Source: Tubulanus polymorphus | Taxonomy: Eukaryota > Nemertea > Palaeonemertea > Tubulaniformes > Tubulanidae | NCBI RefSeq assembly: GCF_964204645.1 | Contig: NC_134035.1 | Span: 6,076,501 to 6,140,500 of the forward strand | Length of the DNA stretch: 64,000 bases | Reading direction: 5' to 3' | Part shown: positions 21,369 through 32,180 of the stretch, piece by piece | How positions within the stretch are numbered: position 1 is the first letter of the stretch | How the letters are laid out: each line of letters starts with the position of its first letter | Notes under the pieces: model-generated | The model's input: the letters and a program-made list of their open reading frames with translations, nothing else | Told to the model about the DNA's origin: nothing | Database searches by the model: none | Translations under genes and position numbers: made by a program

Positions 21369-22164
21369 CTTGAATTTTAGGAAGTTTTGTTTCACGAAAA
21401 AAAAAACCAGTTAAATTGAAATCGAGAGTTACAACCACTGGTATGCTGACAATTTGAATAGTTGAGCGATCAGTTTTAAGAGCAGGGATAGATAATGTTA
21501 ATGCAACTTTTGCTAAAAAGTTTTGCTGACTATTTTCTTTTTTTATGCATTTATACAAAACATATATGAGGTACTGTTTGGTGTTGAATTCAGTGGTTTC
21601 TATTTTATGCATTTACACAACAGTATGAACAGTATAAACACCAACCTGACTGACTGACTGACTGACTGTCTACGCAACCAATAATTCATGTTTGTTTGAT
21701 AATGTGTATCGTTCATGTCGATTGTTACCGTGTAATCGGTAAGACGATGCAGCTTAGAGATATAGCCGCCGTGATTGGTCGGTTTATCGCTGTTAAATAT
21801 GTAAATTTTTTCGTGTAAATATAATGTAAATAATTATAGGAAATTCCACTAAAAGTTTGAACATTTAGATTGGTATGTTATATACGTCGATATCAAAGGG
21901 ACCGGTTTTCATAAACCAGATTTCACTTAAGTTCAGTTAAACCATGTCGGATTATAGTGAGTCAATTGCTTCAGCAATCTACGTGTAATTGAACTTGTAT
22001 TTGTAATTGCGTAATTAAGTGTCAAATTAATTTCTCTTCAGTAGAGTGTACGCCTAGTGTACATTTTTTCTCAAGATCCAAACTTGTCTAAAGCATTCGT
22101 CTGGAAAAATATTTTCAGGTATAATTTAGTTGATCGGGTCGTAGCTTTAACTGATTATACATGC

Positions 22165-22295
22165 CGGGGCCAGTTACTCAAAAGTTGGTCAGAATTAACC
22201 AGCGGATAGTTGACATATTGACATATTAAAAGATAATTGTTACTATGTTATTTTTCTGTCGGTTATCTTTTTAACCAACCTTTGAGCAACTGGGC
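22165..22295. repeat. Foldback element family B, copy 1
   Basis: Ends GGGGCCAGTTACTCAAAAG and CTTTGAGCAACTGGGCCC are inverted repeats. The inside carries TTGGTCAGAATTAACCAGCGG and GGTTATCTTTTTAACCAACC. A second copy is at 28871-28999. It directly abuts a family A element. Confidence 0.75.
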
Positions 22296-22297
22296 CC

Positions 22298-22468
22298 TGG
22301 GGCCGGTTGCATAGTCATGGCTTAGACTTAAGACCAGTCTAAGACCAACTTAGACTTAAGACCAGTCGAAGACCAACTTAGTTCTATAGCCAATCTAAGA
22401 ACTTAAGACCAGTCTTAAGATTTAAGACCACTTTTGGACCTAAGTCACGACTGTGCAACTGGCCCCTG
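22298..22468. repeat. Foldback element family A, copy 2
   Basis: Ends GGGGCCGGTTGCATAGTC and GACTGTGCAACTGGCCCC are nearly perfect inverted repeats. The inside has several AGACTTAAGACCAGTCTAAG-like palindromic units, one more than in the other copies, hence the greater length. Confidence 0.8.
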
Positions 22469-22751
22469 GTGTTTTAGATGTACATAGAAAATGGAACCAG
22501 CTCATGCGGTAATTCTGTTAATTATGTTTTTTAACTTGATTTAACATTTTTGTCGAATTTTGACATGTTTGAGTTTTTGGCTGATTCATTCGAAAATCAT
22601 TGGACATCGACTGATTTTAATTCTTGATGTACAACTCTAAAACTGGTCCATCTCTTACACTACCGGTGCTACTGATGATCGCTGGTGCAAGGTTCAACTG
22701 TAATTTATTGACTAACTGACTGAATTCATACTTTTATCCACAACAAGACTA

Positions 22752-22965
22752 CATTTTCAGGCCAGTACCGAGGGGGTTTAGGGCTAGCGAATGAACCCCA
22801 AATTTCCTAGTGGCAAGTGCCCTTCGAAAAGTCAGTGTCAATAGATTTTTTCGAAATTTGGATACATTTAAAGATGACCTTTTTACAATAGGGAAGTGCA
22901 GAAAAGTGCCCTTTTTCTTGAAATAGAACTGTCCCTCAAAAAAGCTCAGCACGGGCCTGCTTTTA
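22752..22965. repeat. Dispersed repeat family H, copy 2
   Basis: Starts near GGCCAGTACCGAGGGGGTTT and ends AGCTCAGCACGGGCCTG. It contains AAAGTGCCCTTTTTCTTGAA then ATAGAACTGTCCC, shared with 5170-5275 and 58864-58911. Confidence 0.5.
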
Positions 22966-23305
22966 CTGTATACAACAGTATCTTGCTTGTTGAAGTTTGT
23001 TCGCCCATCAGTGTCAGATACTTGTCAAACATACAAACTATGACAGTCTCTGATGTGTAAATCACTTATTGTTTTCGAACAATCAGGCTTAGTAAAAAAA
23101 ACCACATGTCTGTAAATCCTCTACTACAATATACATCCATTGTGCTGAAATACTTTTTGTTATTGGCAGGATTTGCTTATTTATCCATAACAGTGGCTGA
23201 TCAAGGGGGTCGTTCATGGGGTCCGGAAATTTCCTCAAATATTCCGCACTGAATATTTTCTGAAGCACGATCAAAATCATGATTGAACAACTGAAAACAT
23301 ACCAA

Positions 23306-23463
23306 AATTGTAGTGGCAATAATTCGCTGTTTTACCAATTATAGAAGATCTAAAACAAGTGTTCCCGTTATGTGAACAACGAAATTACGGCGAAACTTTT
23401 ACACTTAATGACGTTCTAGATCTTCTACAATTGGTAAAACAGCAAATTATTGCCACTACAATT
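23306..23463. repeat. Foldback element with 47-bp inverted arms
   Basis: The left arm 23306-23352 starts AATTGTAGTGGCAATAATTC. The right arm 23415-23463 is its reverse complement with about two mismatches. The loop is about 60 bp. Such well-matched arms suggest a young MITE. No second copy was seen in the window. Confidence 0.85.
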
Positions 23464-23740
23464 AGAAAAAAGCGCTAAATTTTTTAAGCGAACACCTCTC
23501 TTTGCTTTGACCCTGGTTGCACCCTGCTTATTCCCCCGAGTTCAGCTGCACATTCGTGATTATGTGGGAGTTTATTCTTTATATGAGTTTAATGAATATC
23601 GATTCGAAACTAAACCCGAGGAGCAAGAGTTTCCCATTGCTGCTGCTCTAGAGCCACAGTGGAATTAATCTCCATGTGTTAAAATATTGACTGAAATGAG
23701 ATTCAATGATTTCATACTAGATCAAGCTCCCTGATATAAT

Positions 23741-23796
23741 CTTGGAGTAATCATTTGACAAATTATTAAAAAATTAATTCAAATGATTACTCCAAG
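23741..23796. other. Perfect 18-bp stem hairpin
   Basis: CTTGGAGTAATCATTTGA (23741-23758) is exactly inverted at 23779-23796, separated by a 20-base AT-rich loop that can itself pair in part. The size resembles a small-RNA precursor but also a tiny foldback element. The arm matches no conserved microRNA that I recognise. Confidence 0.6.
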
Positions 23797-24318
23797 ATAT
23801 AATAGACCATGAAAAACAGATCTTTAATGTGCCTAGAGTTCATTGCTAAAGGTTTAATTGAACTTAGAAAGGATTCGCTGTATCTGTAAAGTTTTGTTAG
23901 TTTCGGAAGTTCAGAATCAAAACTCATTTTCAGTGTAGAATGTTAATTATAATTGCTGTGCTATTATTGCTGAGTATGATTGTAGCCGTATGATGAACTC
24001 GTATGAGATGAACTCGATGGTATCTCGGCGCAGCTAGTTTCAATGATAATCAACTTTTTGTGGAATATTTATCGATAAAAAAAGAAGTCTCTGAATAAAA
24101 CTAAACATTATAGTTTTTTTAATAAAAGAGAAGATTGTTGTTTATTTAAGGTTTTGGTTTACGTTTCTATCGTTATTAAGAGAATATATTTAAACGAAAG
24201 AAAAATTGATCTGAATCCGAGAATGAAAAATTCGCACTCGGCCCGCCTCGTTGAATAAAGTTTAAATTGAATTGTATTTGTAGGTGTCTAGGAGGTGCTG
24301 CCACCTCACTTATCCAAT

Positions 24319-24404
24319 ATGGCGTCATTTTGATCCCGATGAAGTCAATTATAAATTATCGTGTTTTAATTAGTGTTTTAATCGGTGTTGGCGCTGGTTT
24401 CTAT
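24319..24404 (+). other. Possible first exon: RASSF leader or microprotein start
   Basis: AATATGGCGTC resembles a YY1 start-site motif. An ATG at 24339 opens 22 codons (MKSIINYRVLISV...GVGAGFY) that end exactly in phase at a strong donor, TAT|GTAAGT, at 24404. The peptide looks like the N-terminal membrane anchor of small mitochondrial or membrane microproteins. Joined to the RASSF exon acceptor at 26127 it would stop after seven more codons, making it an upstream frame of that gene. Otherwise it could start a separate small gene whose next exon was not found. Confidence 0.3.
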
Positions 24405-26127
24405 GTAAGTTGATGTCTATTTTATTAATGTCGTTTACAAAATCAATGGAATGAAGTTTTGTTTTAGAGCTGTTTATCTGTGGGTTAGGAGAACGGCGCG
24501 GTATAGGCCTAGCACACAATCAAATCGCTTTTTTGCGATCCTTTCGTCTTCGATTCTCTACTCATGGAAATAATCCGTGCTATTATATTAATTTCCGATT
24601 CTGTGATTTCTCCTATTCTACGATTCTATGAATTGAATATCACCCAAGTAAGTTAGTGCGATTCGTACCGTCGGAGCGATCGCAAACACAGGGACTTGTC
24701 ACAACTGATAGTGAATGAATAAAACCAATATCAATGACCAGGTCCACTATCCCTCTGTATAATATAAAAAAAAGGGTGGCAACAAATTGTCAATCTGACA
24801 ATGACTTCTCCACTTCAATCGACTGTAATTCCAAAAATTATCAACCGATTCACATGAAATAAGCTTTAATACAACCTAGAAGACTTTCTGCTTCGAACGA
24901 GCCTTCAACCACCACTCTCCGACAATTATCTCACAACGAAATCACCTTTTTTTGACGAGAGATAGCTCAAAATGGAGGTCTACCGATTCTATGGTGGACA
25001 GCAAAATAGTCGTTTTTTTCACTTCAAACGATGATTTCTATGTGAGATCTTAGAGAAAACCCCAACAAACCATACATTTTTTTAAACTACGCAGTCTTCT
25101 ACATGTGAGATCCTGCTTAACTGCTAACGTACGTCTACGAATTGAATAGGGCCTATCATCACTCACGCGTATATAGTGCGATTCATACGAAGAATAGTAC
25201 GTGATCATTTGCGATCGTATCGATTCATACAATCGTAGTTTTGATATGGCCTAATATTTACGCAAAAGAAATGCGATTGTCCTACTAGAGAGTTAGGCCT
25301 ATGTGGGTTAGGCAGTAGACAGACTTTCCCATAATTCTGTGATCAATGACGCGGCGCTTCGCTTAGGCCTACCCCTTCTCTGAGTGGCTCTGGCTCCTGG
25401 CCTAGTCCCATAGCCGATAGGCCTAGAACTTATGAGCATCTAAATAAATTACCGAAGTAAATCAATGCTATGCTAATGCCTATTTATGAAACACTTCCTT
25501 GTTTATCTTACGACTGGACCGCAGCCTTTAAAGTGTTGCCCGCATGGGTCCTCCTTGTTATGTCTACTATTTCAACTTGACTTGAGAGCGTACCCGGTGG
25601 CCTAGCTCAGTCAGTGTTGGTGGTACATGCATGTTAAAAGTCTTATTAGGACCAGAGGGCACTGGTAGTTGACCGAAACATTGTTTTTAATCCATTTTAG
25701 ACTGTATTTAACAAGGGTATCCAAACGTCTTCATTGAAAGGTGTTAAATATAGAAAAGTGACTCCATGATTTGAAAGTTTAACAATGTGTTTCCATGCCT
25801 ACATACCAAACTTCAGTTGGCACTGCAGTGCGGCGTATAAATTGGTGATTGACTTGGCTAGTACACCGCACTGTGGTGTATTAATGTAATTCATTAAAGT
25901 TTCTATCTCTAATGAAAGATGGCAGCACGGATATAAGTAACCAACGATGCACCGTGCTGCGGTGTAGACGCGTTATAGTGAATGCCTGATATCTGAATGC
26001 ACTGCCCTGGAATTTTTCAAACATTTTCGAATTATCTCCCGCACTTTAGGGTATTTATTATGCAGCACCGAAAGGGTTTAGGAGGTCTATACAAGTGATA
26101 ATATACACATTTTTTCTTTTTTTCTAG
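24405..26127 (+). other. Presumed intron upstream of the RASSF coding exon
   Basis: No coding exon recognised. Contains TAGGCCTA at 24504, 25294, 25364 and 25418, a tRNA-like SINE head near 25571-25650, and several CACCGCACTG/GCAGTGCGG-type inverted words at 25820-25970 that may be another decayed foldback element. A long pyrimidine tract precedes the acceptor at 26127. Confidence 0.5.
25571..25650 (+). repeat. tRNA-derived SINE-like head, copy 2
   Basis: Flank ATTTCAACTTGACTTGAGAG, then an A-box-like TGGCCTAGCTCAGTCAGTG. The flank and A-box match 11452-11490. No good B-box is visible, so this copy is degraded. Confidence 0.4.
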
Positions 26128-26133
26128 TGTAGA

Positions 26134-26151
26134 ATGAGTGAGTGTAGGTGA
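26134..26151 (+). promoter_or_regulatory. Short upstream frame in RASSF leader
   Basis: ATG at 26134 opens five codons (MSECR) and stops at 26151, 44 bases before the main start at 26196. It lies in the same exon as the main start. Confidence 0.4.
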
Positions 26152-26195
26152 TAGTCTCAGTGCTGCTACTGCTGACTGCTGCTGGTGCCGCGAAG

Positions 26196-29100
26196 ATGGA
26201 GTTTAAAGTATGGGTAGATGGAATCCAGCGTGTTGTTTGCGGAGTCACCGATGACACGACGTGTCAGGATATAATATTCGCGTTGGCCCACGCTACCGGA
26301 AAAATTGGCCGATTCTCGCTGCAAGAAAAATGGCGTGACAACGAACGGTTGCTCGTTCCATCGGAGCATCCGTTGATAACGCTGCGGAAATGGGGAGAAT
26401 ACGGCTCGGAGGTGCAGTTCGTTCTGCGTCATTCGGATAAGAACTCCAACGATCCGTCGAAGACTGCATCGCAACAAACCCCTCAAAAAACGGCGACATT
26501 TCCACGAAAGGGGGACAAGTCGAATTCGTGCCCGTCATCGTCGGGGGCGACAGCCGGGGGTTTGCCCGTTACGAATAATCTGAAGAAGTCGTTATCGTTT
26601 AGCGGAGTTCACGGAGCTCCCGGGTTTCAGCGTAAAGACGAACGATCATCGTCGCGTAAACACGGTACGTTAGATACGGTCGCCGAATACAGCGGTAGTA
26701 AACACCGGACTCATCGAGCTGGATCAGCTGAAACGACCACTCGGACAGAGCGCGATCCGCGACGACGAGAAACGACGTCGGCCAGTCCGGAACGATTGAA
26801 GCCTCGTTCCGGGAAGAAATCGCCTCATTGCGACAGCATCGATCGTAAACACTCCTCTAGTCTGCGTGACGACCGCGCGAAACGCGATCGATCTAGTCTG
26901 AAATTCTCGTTGATCCATCCGATTCCGAGTCCGCGAGCCGACAAATCGTTATCGCTGTCAACCGCCACGCTCGATCAGTCCGCGGCTGAGGCCACTAATT
27001 TACCGGATGTCGTCGCTAAGGGCGGTTACGATAAGAATGAATTTGAACAGCAAATTCTCGAGCAGGGCACATACGAAGATTTAGACAAATTAGTCGAACT
27101 TCAGGTAGAAAGATTAAAACTGCAAGTTTCACAAATGAGAATTATCGATTCAGGTAAGAATAAGTCACTAACATTGAGGGTGATGGCACGGTATAGACAG
27201 CAGATTGTTTGAGGGGGATGGCAGGGTATAGACAGCAGATCGTTCGAGGGGGATGGCAGGGTATAGACAGCAGATTGTTTGAAGGGGGATGGCACGGTAT
27301 AGACAGCAGATTGTTTGAAGGGGGATGGCACGGTATAGACAGCAGATTGTTTGAGGGGGATGGCAGGGTATAGACAGCAGATTGTTTGAAGGGGGATGGC
27401 ACGGTATAGACAGCAGATCGTTCGAGGGGGATGGCAGGGTATAGACAGCAGATTGCTTGAGGGGGATGGCAGGGTATAGACAGCAGATTGTTTGAGGGGG
27501 ATGGCAGGGTATAGACAGCAGATTGTTTGAGGGGGATGGCAGGGTATAGACAGCAGATTGTTTGAAGGGGGATGGCAGGGTATAGACAGCAGATTGTTTG
27601 AGGGGGATGGCAGGGTATAGACAGCAGATTGTTTGAAGGGGGATGGCAGGGTATAGACAGCAGATTGTTTGAAGGGGATGGCAGGGTATAGACAGCAGAT
27701 TGTTTGAAGGGGGATGGCAGGGTATAGACAGCTGATTGTACGAGGGGGATGACAGGGTATAGACAGCAGATTGTTTGAAGGGGGATGGCACGGTATAGAC
27801 AGCAGATTGTTTGAAGGGGATGGCACGGTATAGACAGCAGATTGTTTGAAGGGGGATGGCAGGTTATAGACAGCAGATTGTTTAAATCATATGAAAAAAG
27901 TTCACCTCACCCTGAAAAACATGTCTCGAATTTCAATCAGTTGTTCAGTGAAACATAGGCCTAATTTGAAAGAAACACCTGGGCTAGTTCCGTTTCATCT
28001 AGTCAACGTAACTATTAACTAGAATATTGAAGGCAATATTTTCTTAAGTCGTCCGAGATATGTGTTTGTAAATTTCCTAACGTTTTTCAGAGATAAACTT
28101 TTGGGAAGAGAAGGAGACAGAGGCGTCCCAGTTGACCGGTGAGATCAGCGCGGAGATCGTTGAAATGGAAGAAAAACTACAACGGCTCAACGTTGAGCAA
28201 TCTGAACTGTCGCCGGTGTCCGACGATTTGAAAACCGAGGAGTTAAAAACGAACGAAGTCGAATCGGTCGTTCGGTCGTACGAGATAAAAATACGTGACT
28301 GTGATAAAAACCTAGCCGACCGCGTGAAAGAAGCCACCGGTTTAGAGAACGATATCGAACGGGAACGAGAAGCGTTTAAACGGTTACGCGAACGCGAGCT
28401 CGTCGAGTTAGAACGTCAACTACGTATCGTAGACGCCGAAATGAAAACTAAAATGGACGAATATAAATCTGAACGCGATTCGTTGGACGACGTGGAAACC
28501 GAGGTTCGACTGTTGGACGCGAATCTCGTGTTAAAAAAGAAAACACTCCACAATGTCGAGAAGGAGTTGAAAAAGCTGAATTTAAATTCGTTCGTTCGTC
28601 CGTGCGTTGACGATATCATAGGTAATTAACTTTCGCTGCATCTATTCTACATTTTCTGCCCCTCGTAAATTTGTAAAAATTGAGCCCCTCGTAAATTTGT
28701 AAAAATTGATGTCTGTTTTTATTTGAAACTAGTTAAGATGTTTGATGCAGTTATCAGTCTGCGCTGTCACCTGATCTTATAACATCCAACTTGATAGCGA
28801 AATTTCACTATATTTGATTTCTTTTCAATTACATGATATTTTGCCATTCGTTTGTAACGTGATCTTCAGAGTCAAGTTGCTGAAAAGTTGGTTAAAGATA
28901 ACCGGCGGATAAATACCATAGTAACGATGAACTTTTGATATGTCACTATGTCAACTATCCACTGGTTAACTGTAACCAACTTCTAAGCAACTGGTCCCAG
29001 CTTTTTCACTCCTATTTGTTGGTTTTGGCCCACATGGGCATCTCCCCAGTGAGCTGTTGCGTTCACTTTTCCTCTGTAGCGGAATCAAAAGTTATTTTGA

Positions 29101-29468
29101 GAAGTTTTCAACACACTTTGATGTCTTAATGTCTTGTATAGGTTTAGTATACATTTATCTTCTCAAGGTTGCAAAGTTGTAGCTCATTACATGCTCTGCG
29201 ATTGTCTGCGATCTGAAACTATCAGATTGTCAAGTATTTCAAAGATTGGTTCCTCGACTCTTAGTTTTCAACTTAATCCTCAATTCAGTTGTCTATAGTT
29301 TTATTGCGTATTTATTTATTCATATATTTTGTTGTTTTATTTTATGTTTTTCTAGATGAGAAAAGTTCGACGTCTCAGCGTCCCGGCTCCGGGCGAAAAC
29401 TTGCCAACCCGCAAAGTCTCGTTGAAGCTGTCCCCACTTCAAAAAACCCGCACGGAATGTGGGTTTGA
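26196..29468 (+). CDS. RASSF8: N-terminal Ras-association domain protein, RASSF7/8 type, 533 aa
   Basis: Three coding exons, 26196-27153, 28091-28621 and 29356-29468, join in frame with GT/AG borders (1,602 nt including the stop). Residues 1-82 form the Ras-association domain: it starts [18 protein letters not shown] and includes [28 protein letters not shown] and [16 protein letters not shown]. This N-terminal placement defines RASSF7-10, and the wording is closest to RASSF7/8. Residues 85-280 are Ser/Lys/Arg-rich and disordered. About residues 280-490 are charged heptad-like sequence, a coiled coil (LEEQ..., [20 protein letters not shown]). The tail ends in GMWV. No SARAH domain is seen, as expected for this subgroup. 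Family members act at adherens junctions and in growth control. ATG 26196 was chosen because the domain starts there; a GTG-initiated extension has no support. The human RASSF8 protein is 419 residues. Confidence 0.93.
27166..27885. repeat. 35-36-bp minisatellite, about 20 copies, RASSF intron
   Basis: Unit roughly GGGGGATGGCAGGGTATAGA then CAGCAGATTGTTTGA. Unit length moves between 34 and 36 by gain or loss of G/A in the purine run. It starts 13 bases after the donor at 27153. Minus-strand open frames of 241, 207 and 86 codons across it are periodic by-products. Confidence 0.95.
28871..28999. repeat. Foldback element family B, copy 2
   Basis: Ends GTTGCTGAAAAGTTGGTTA and AACCAACTTCTAAGCAACTGG are inverted. 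The inner GATAACCGGCGGATA and AACTATCCACTGGTTAA match the copy at 22165-22295. In the RASSF intron 28622-29355, followed by a stretch sharing GCAAAGTTGTAGCTCA with element J. Confidence 0.65.
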
Positions 29469-29879
29469 TAAAACGATTCTGTACAATTCAACAGCCAAAA
29501 CTAGCGCCTAGCACTTCGTGGATTCATCCGTGAAATAATGATTGAATTTACAGTTCCGTTATAACCCTAGATTATTTCTACAAAGAAAAATGGGGCGCTT
29601 TAACTAATTGGCTATGTAAAGAACGGTATTTTGATAGAAATCGAGTTAGATTTGTCGTACTTGTTCTCAAAAATATGTTAGTGCTACACGAGCTTGCGCT
29701 GGTGTTAGAAAAAAGGATGGTGTTTGTAGCCGAGTTCGAATGTACAAGTGAATGAAATTTTAAAAACTTCTGTCTATGTCAACCATTTTTAGATAATGTC
29801 AAATTTATAGGTATCATCAGTATGATTTACCGATAGAAACCAGATTAACATTTGAATTATGAATTATTTTAAAGAAAGC

Positions 29880-29925
29880 ATTTTATTTATTTATTTATTA
29901 AGATATATTTATTTTATTCCGTAAT
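29880..29925 (+). promoter_or_regulatory. AU-rich element in probable RASSF 3'UTR
   Basis: TTTATTTATTTATTTATTAAG gives four overlapping or adjacent ATTTA pentamers, with another ATTTA further on, about 415 bases after the RASSF stop. Such clusters bind mRNA-decay factors in animals. It is only meaningful if the transcript extends this far. Confidence 0.4.
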
Positions 29926-30009
29926 GTTACGTAGTAATCGTAGCCTGAATTGATGTAGTGCTTAGAGATTGTTAATTAGTTTCTGCGAGTGAGGTTGAAA
30001 TGTTGAAAT

Positions 30010-30235
30010 CTCTTCATCTGTTCACCTGCTGTTCCTGATTTTCAGTATTTTGTCACTATTTTATCGCGATTTGATTTGTTCGATGTGAACAGAAATGTGA
30101 ATGATATTACAGAGGGTTTTACCCCCTTGATGACTGATTAATTTGAACATTTTCATTCATATTTCGATGAAATTTTCGCGAAGAAAACTCAATTTGTCAC
30201 CGATAACACTTCAGAGGTTGGCAGCCCTCAGCTGT
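30010..30235. repeat. Dispersed repeat family I, copy 3
   Basis: Words TTTTCAGTATTTTGTCACTA, TTTCGATGAAATTTTCGCGAA and GGCAGCCCTCAG follow the same order as at 15555-15775. It lies in the probable RASSF 3'UTR or just beyond. Confidence 0.5.
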
Positions 30236-30610
30236 AATCTTCAAGTGCTGTATATATTTTTTAGAACCCCGTGATGTAAAAGACAGCTTTCCCGGAATTG
30301 TTGTTGGCACCGTAACATTTTCAAATTAGTAAATTGTAACTGAGATTTCGAACTGGTGAAGTGGAAAGATGAACTAAACTTCACTAATCACCGAGGTGCC
30401 GCCCGTACGCATCACACGCAATCAATTTCCTTCCGTCCGTCCAAATCAGCAAGCATTCTAACAATGTTTCAATAACAAACAGTTCATTAAATAGACAGGA
30501 TACAGTTTCACTTCTCCACATTTCCGATTCATTCAGTTTTTCGTTCTGTGTTTTTGTTACATGTTAGTGAAGTCGTGCAGATAAGGCTAGGTTCATGTTA
30601 TCGTTGAAAA

Positions 30611-30616
30611 AATAAA
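30611..30616 (+). promoter_or_regulatory. Possible RASSF polyadenylation signal
   Basis: AATAAA about 1.14 kb after the stop codon; another is at 30874. Neither has an independent support such as a clear GU-rich downstream element. Confidence 0.25.
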
Positions 30617-30997
30617 CCGAGAAACATGTTCGGATTTAAATCGCGCTCAATATTATTGTTTAAATAATGTTGATATCTATGTTTGATGATTTCGATAGAA
30701 TTAATTCGATGAAATACACAAGTGAATATGTGATAAATTCTACAGATCTGGCGAAATATCCAACCACCAGCAAACCCTACTCGTCAGGTAGGTATATGAC
30801 GCAGTAGCTTGAAAATACGAGCTCAAGTTAGTTATGTCTAAACTTGGTAAGAAGTCTAATAGACTAGTCCACAAATAAAATGTGTAAACTAATCGAAATT
30901 GTATTGTCAATGGTTTAGATATTATTTATTGATTCTATTGTTTACTGTGTCTAGTGTATACCTGTAACAGTTTAGTGTCAAATATCTGTGAACTATT

Positions 30998-31120
30998 ATG
31001 CGACCTCACGTAGTGTCCTCATACTAGTGAGTCAGTGAGTGTGTGACCTCACGTAGGGTCCTCATACTAGTGAGACGATGAGTATGTGACCTCGCGTAGT
31101 GTCCTCCTCTCGCTAGTGTA
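30998..31120. repeat. Three-copy tandem repeat, about 45 bp
   Basis: Each unit contains TGACCTCACGTAGTGTCCTC followed by ACTAGTGAG and a GTGAGTGTG-like spacer. The third unit is partial and diverged. CACGTA recurs in the first two. Confidence 0.8.
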
Positions 31121-32087
31121 TATACGTCTATGAGTTGTCTATGCAGTTCTACGTCAGTGTGATAAAGGTGTCTAAATCAGCCAAACCGATTGTTGTTATT
31201 CTCTCTAAAATATGCAAGTGTTTTAAAAAGATGTAGTTTCATTAAATATGATTGTAATGTTTTAATGAATTAAGGAATGTTTACTGTTCAAATCGTCTTA
31301 TAACCGATACAAAGTTCTGCTTCCTCAGTTACTGATTATATAACATAGCAAGATTATTAAATAACATTTTATGAAGTGTATTATGGCTTTATATAGAATG
31401 TGTGTTTATCGTAAGCAGGATCCAGTTGCGCAGTCCTGAACAACGTCGGTCCTAAACGGTCTGGTGGACTGGTCTTGAAAATTAGTCGTTATTGTTTTTA
31501 TAGAAAAGGTACATTGATATCGACATTATCATCAGAGTCACTTACTATCAATCTAATGTCTATTTCGTTTTGAATGCACGGATCAGCCGCGTGCAATTAC
31601 TCAAACCTGAAATAGATCTTCGAATGACCATAATCAACACCGGACAGGTGACGTAATAACGTCGTTTACTACGGGTATGGGGAAACATATTGTTAAACTT
31701 TATTTAATTTTGTGCGTGAATAACTCGATTCTCTGATTCACCTTCAGGAAAAAGTAGTAAGACTTTGGCAATTTTTGAAAATTTATGGTTCAGTACAGCT
31801 TCCCGTCCATTCAGCCAAGACGAGCCAAATTGAGTTATATGATATATGTATCGTGTACGTTATATCTGAAGTTGTGTATCCTCAATATAGGCTGACTTGT
31901 AATAATTATAGACATTACACATAAATGAATGAAATGTTGCATCCTTCCTCGCATTTGAAATGAAATAGACATTACCAGTTGTAAGTTGGATGCATTAGTG
32001 AAATTGTAAAATTGTAAATTGAAACTTTGAATTGAAGTAATGACCGTAAAACTGTAGGTTGCCGATGATATATGTTATGTTAGTACG

Positions 32088-32180
32088 TCCCGATCCTCCT
32101 CGTCCTCCTCGTCCTCGTCCTCCTCCTCCTCGTCCTCCTCCTCCTCCTCCTCCTCCTCCTCCTCCTCCTCCTCCTCCTCC
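32088..32180. repeat. TCC/TCG microsatellite, pure pyrimidine tract
   Basis: Runs of TCC interrupted by CGTCC make about 90 bases, mostly pyrimidine on the plus strand. Open frames on both strands here are poly-Pro and poly-Gly artefacts. Confidence 0.9.

Noticed and set aside
26148-26195. Extended RASSF N-terminus with a hydrophobic leader starting at GTG
   Set aside because: Begins at a non-ATG codon. The Ras-association domain starts precisely at ATG 26196, as in the family, so the leader is untranslated sequence.
27101-27826. Minus-strand open frames of 241, 207 and 86 codons, Pro/Ser/Leu/Tyr repeats
   Set aside because: Periodic translation of the RASSF intronic minisatellite. Three overlapping frames are open at once, as expected of a repeat lacking stop codons on that strand.
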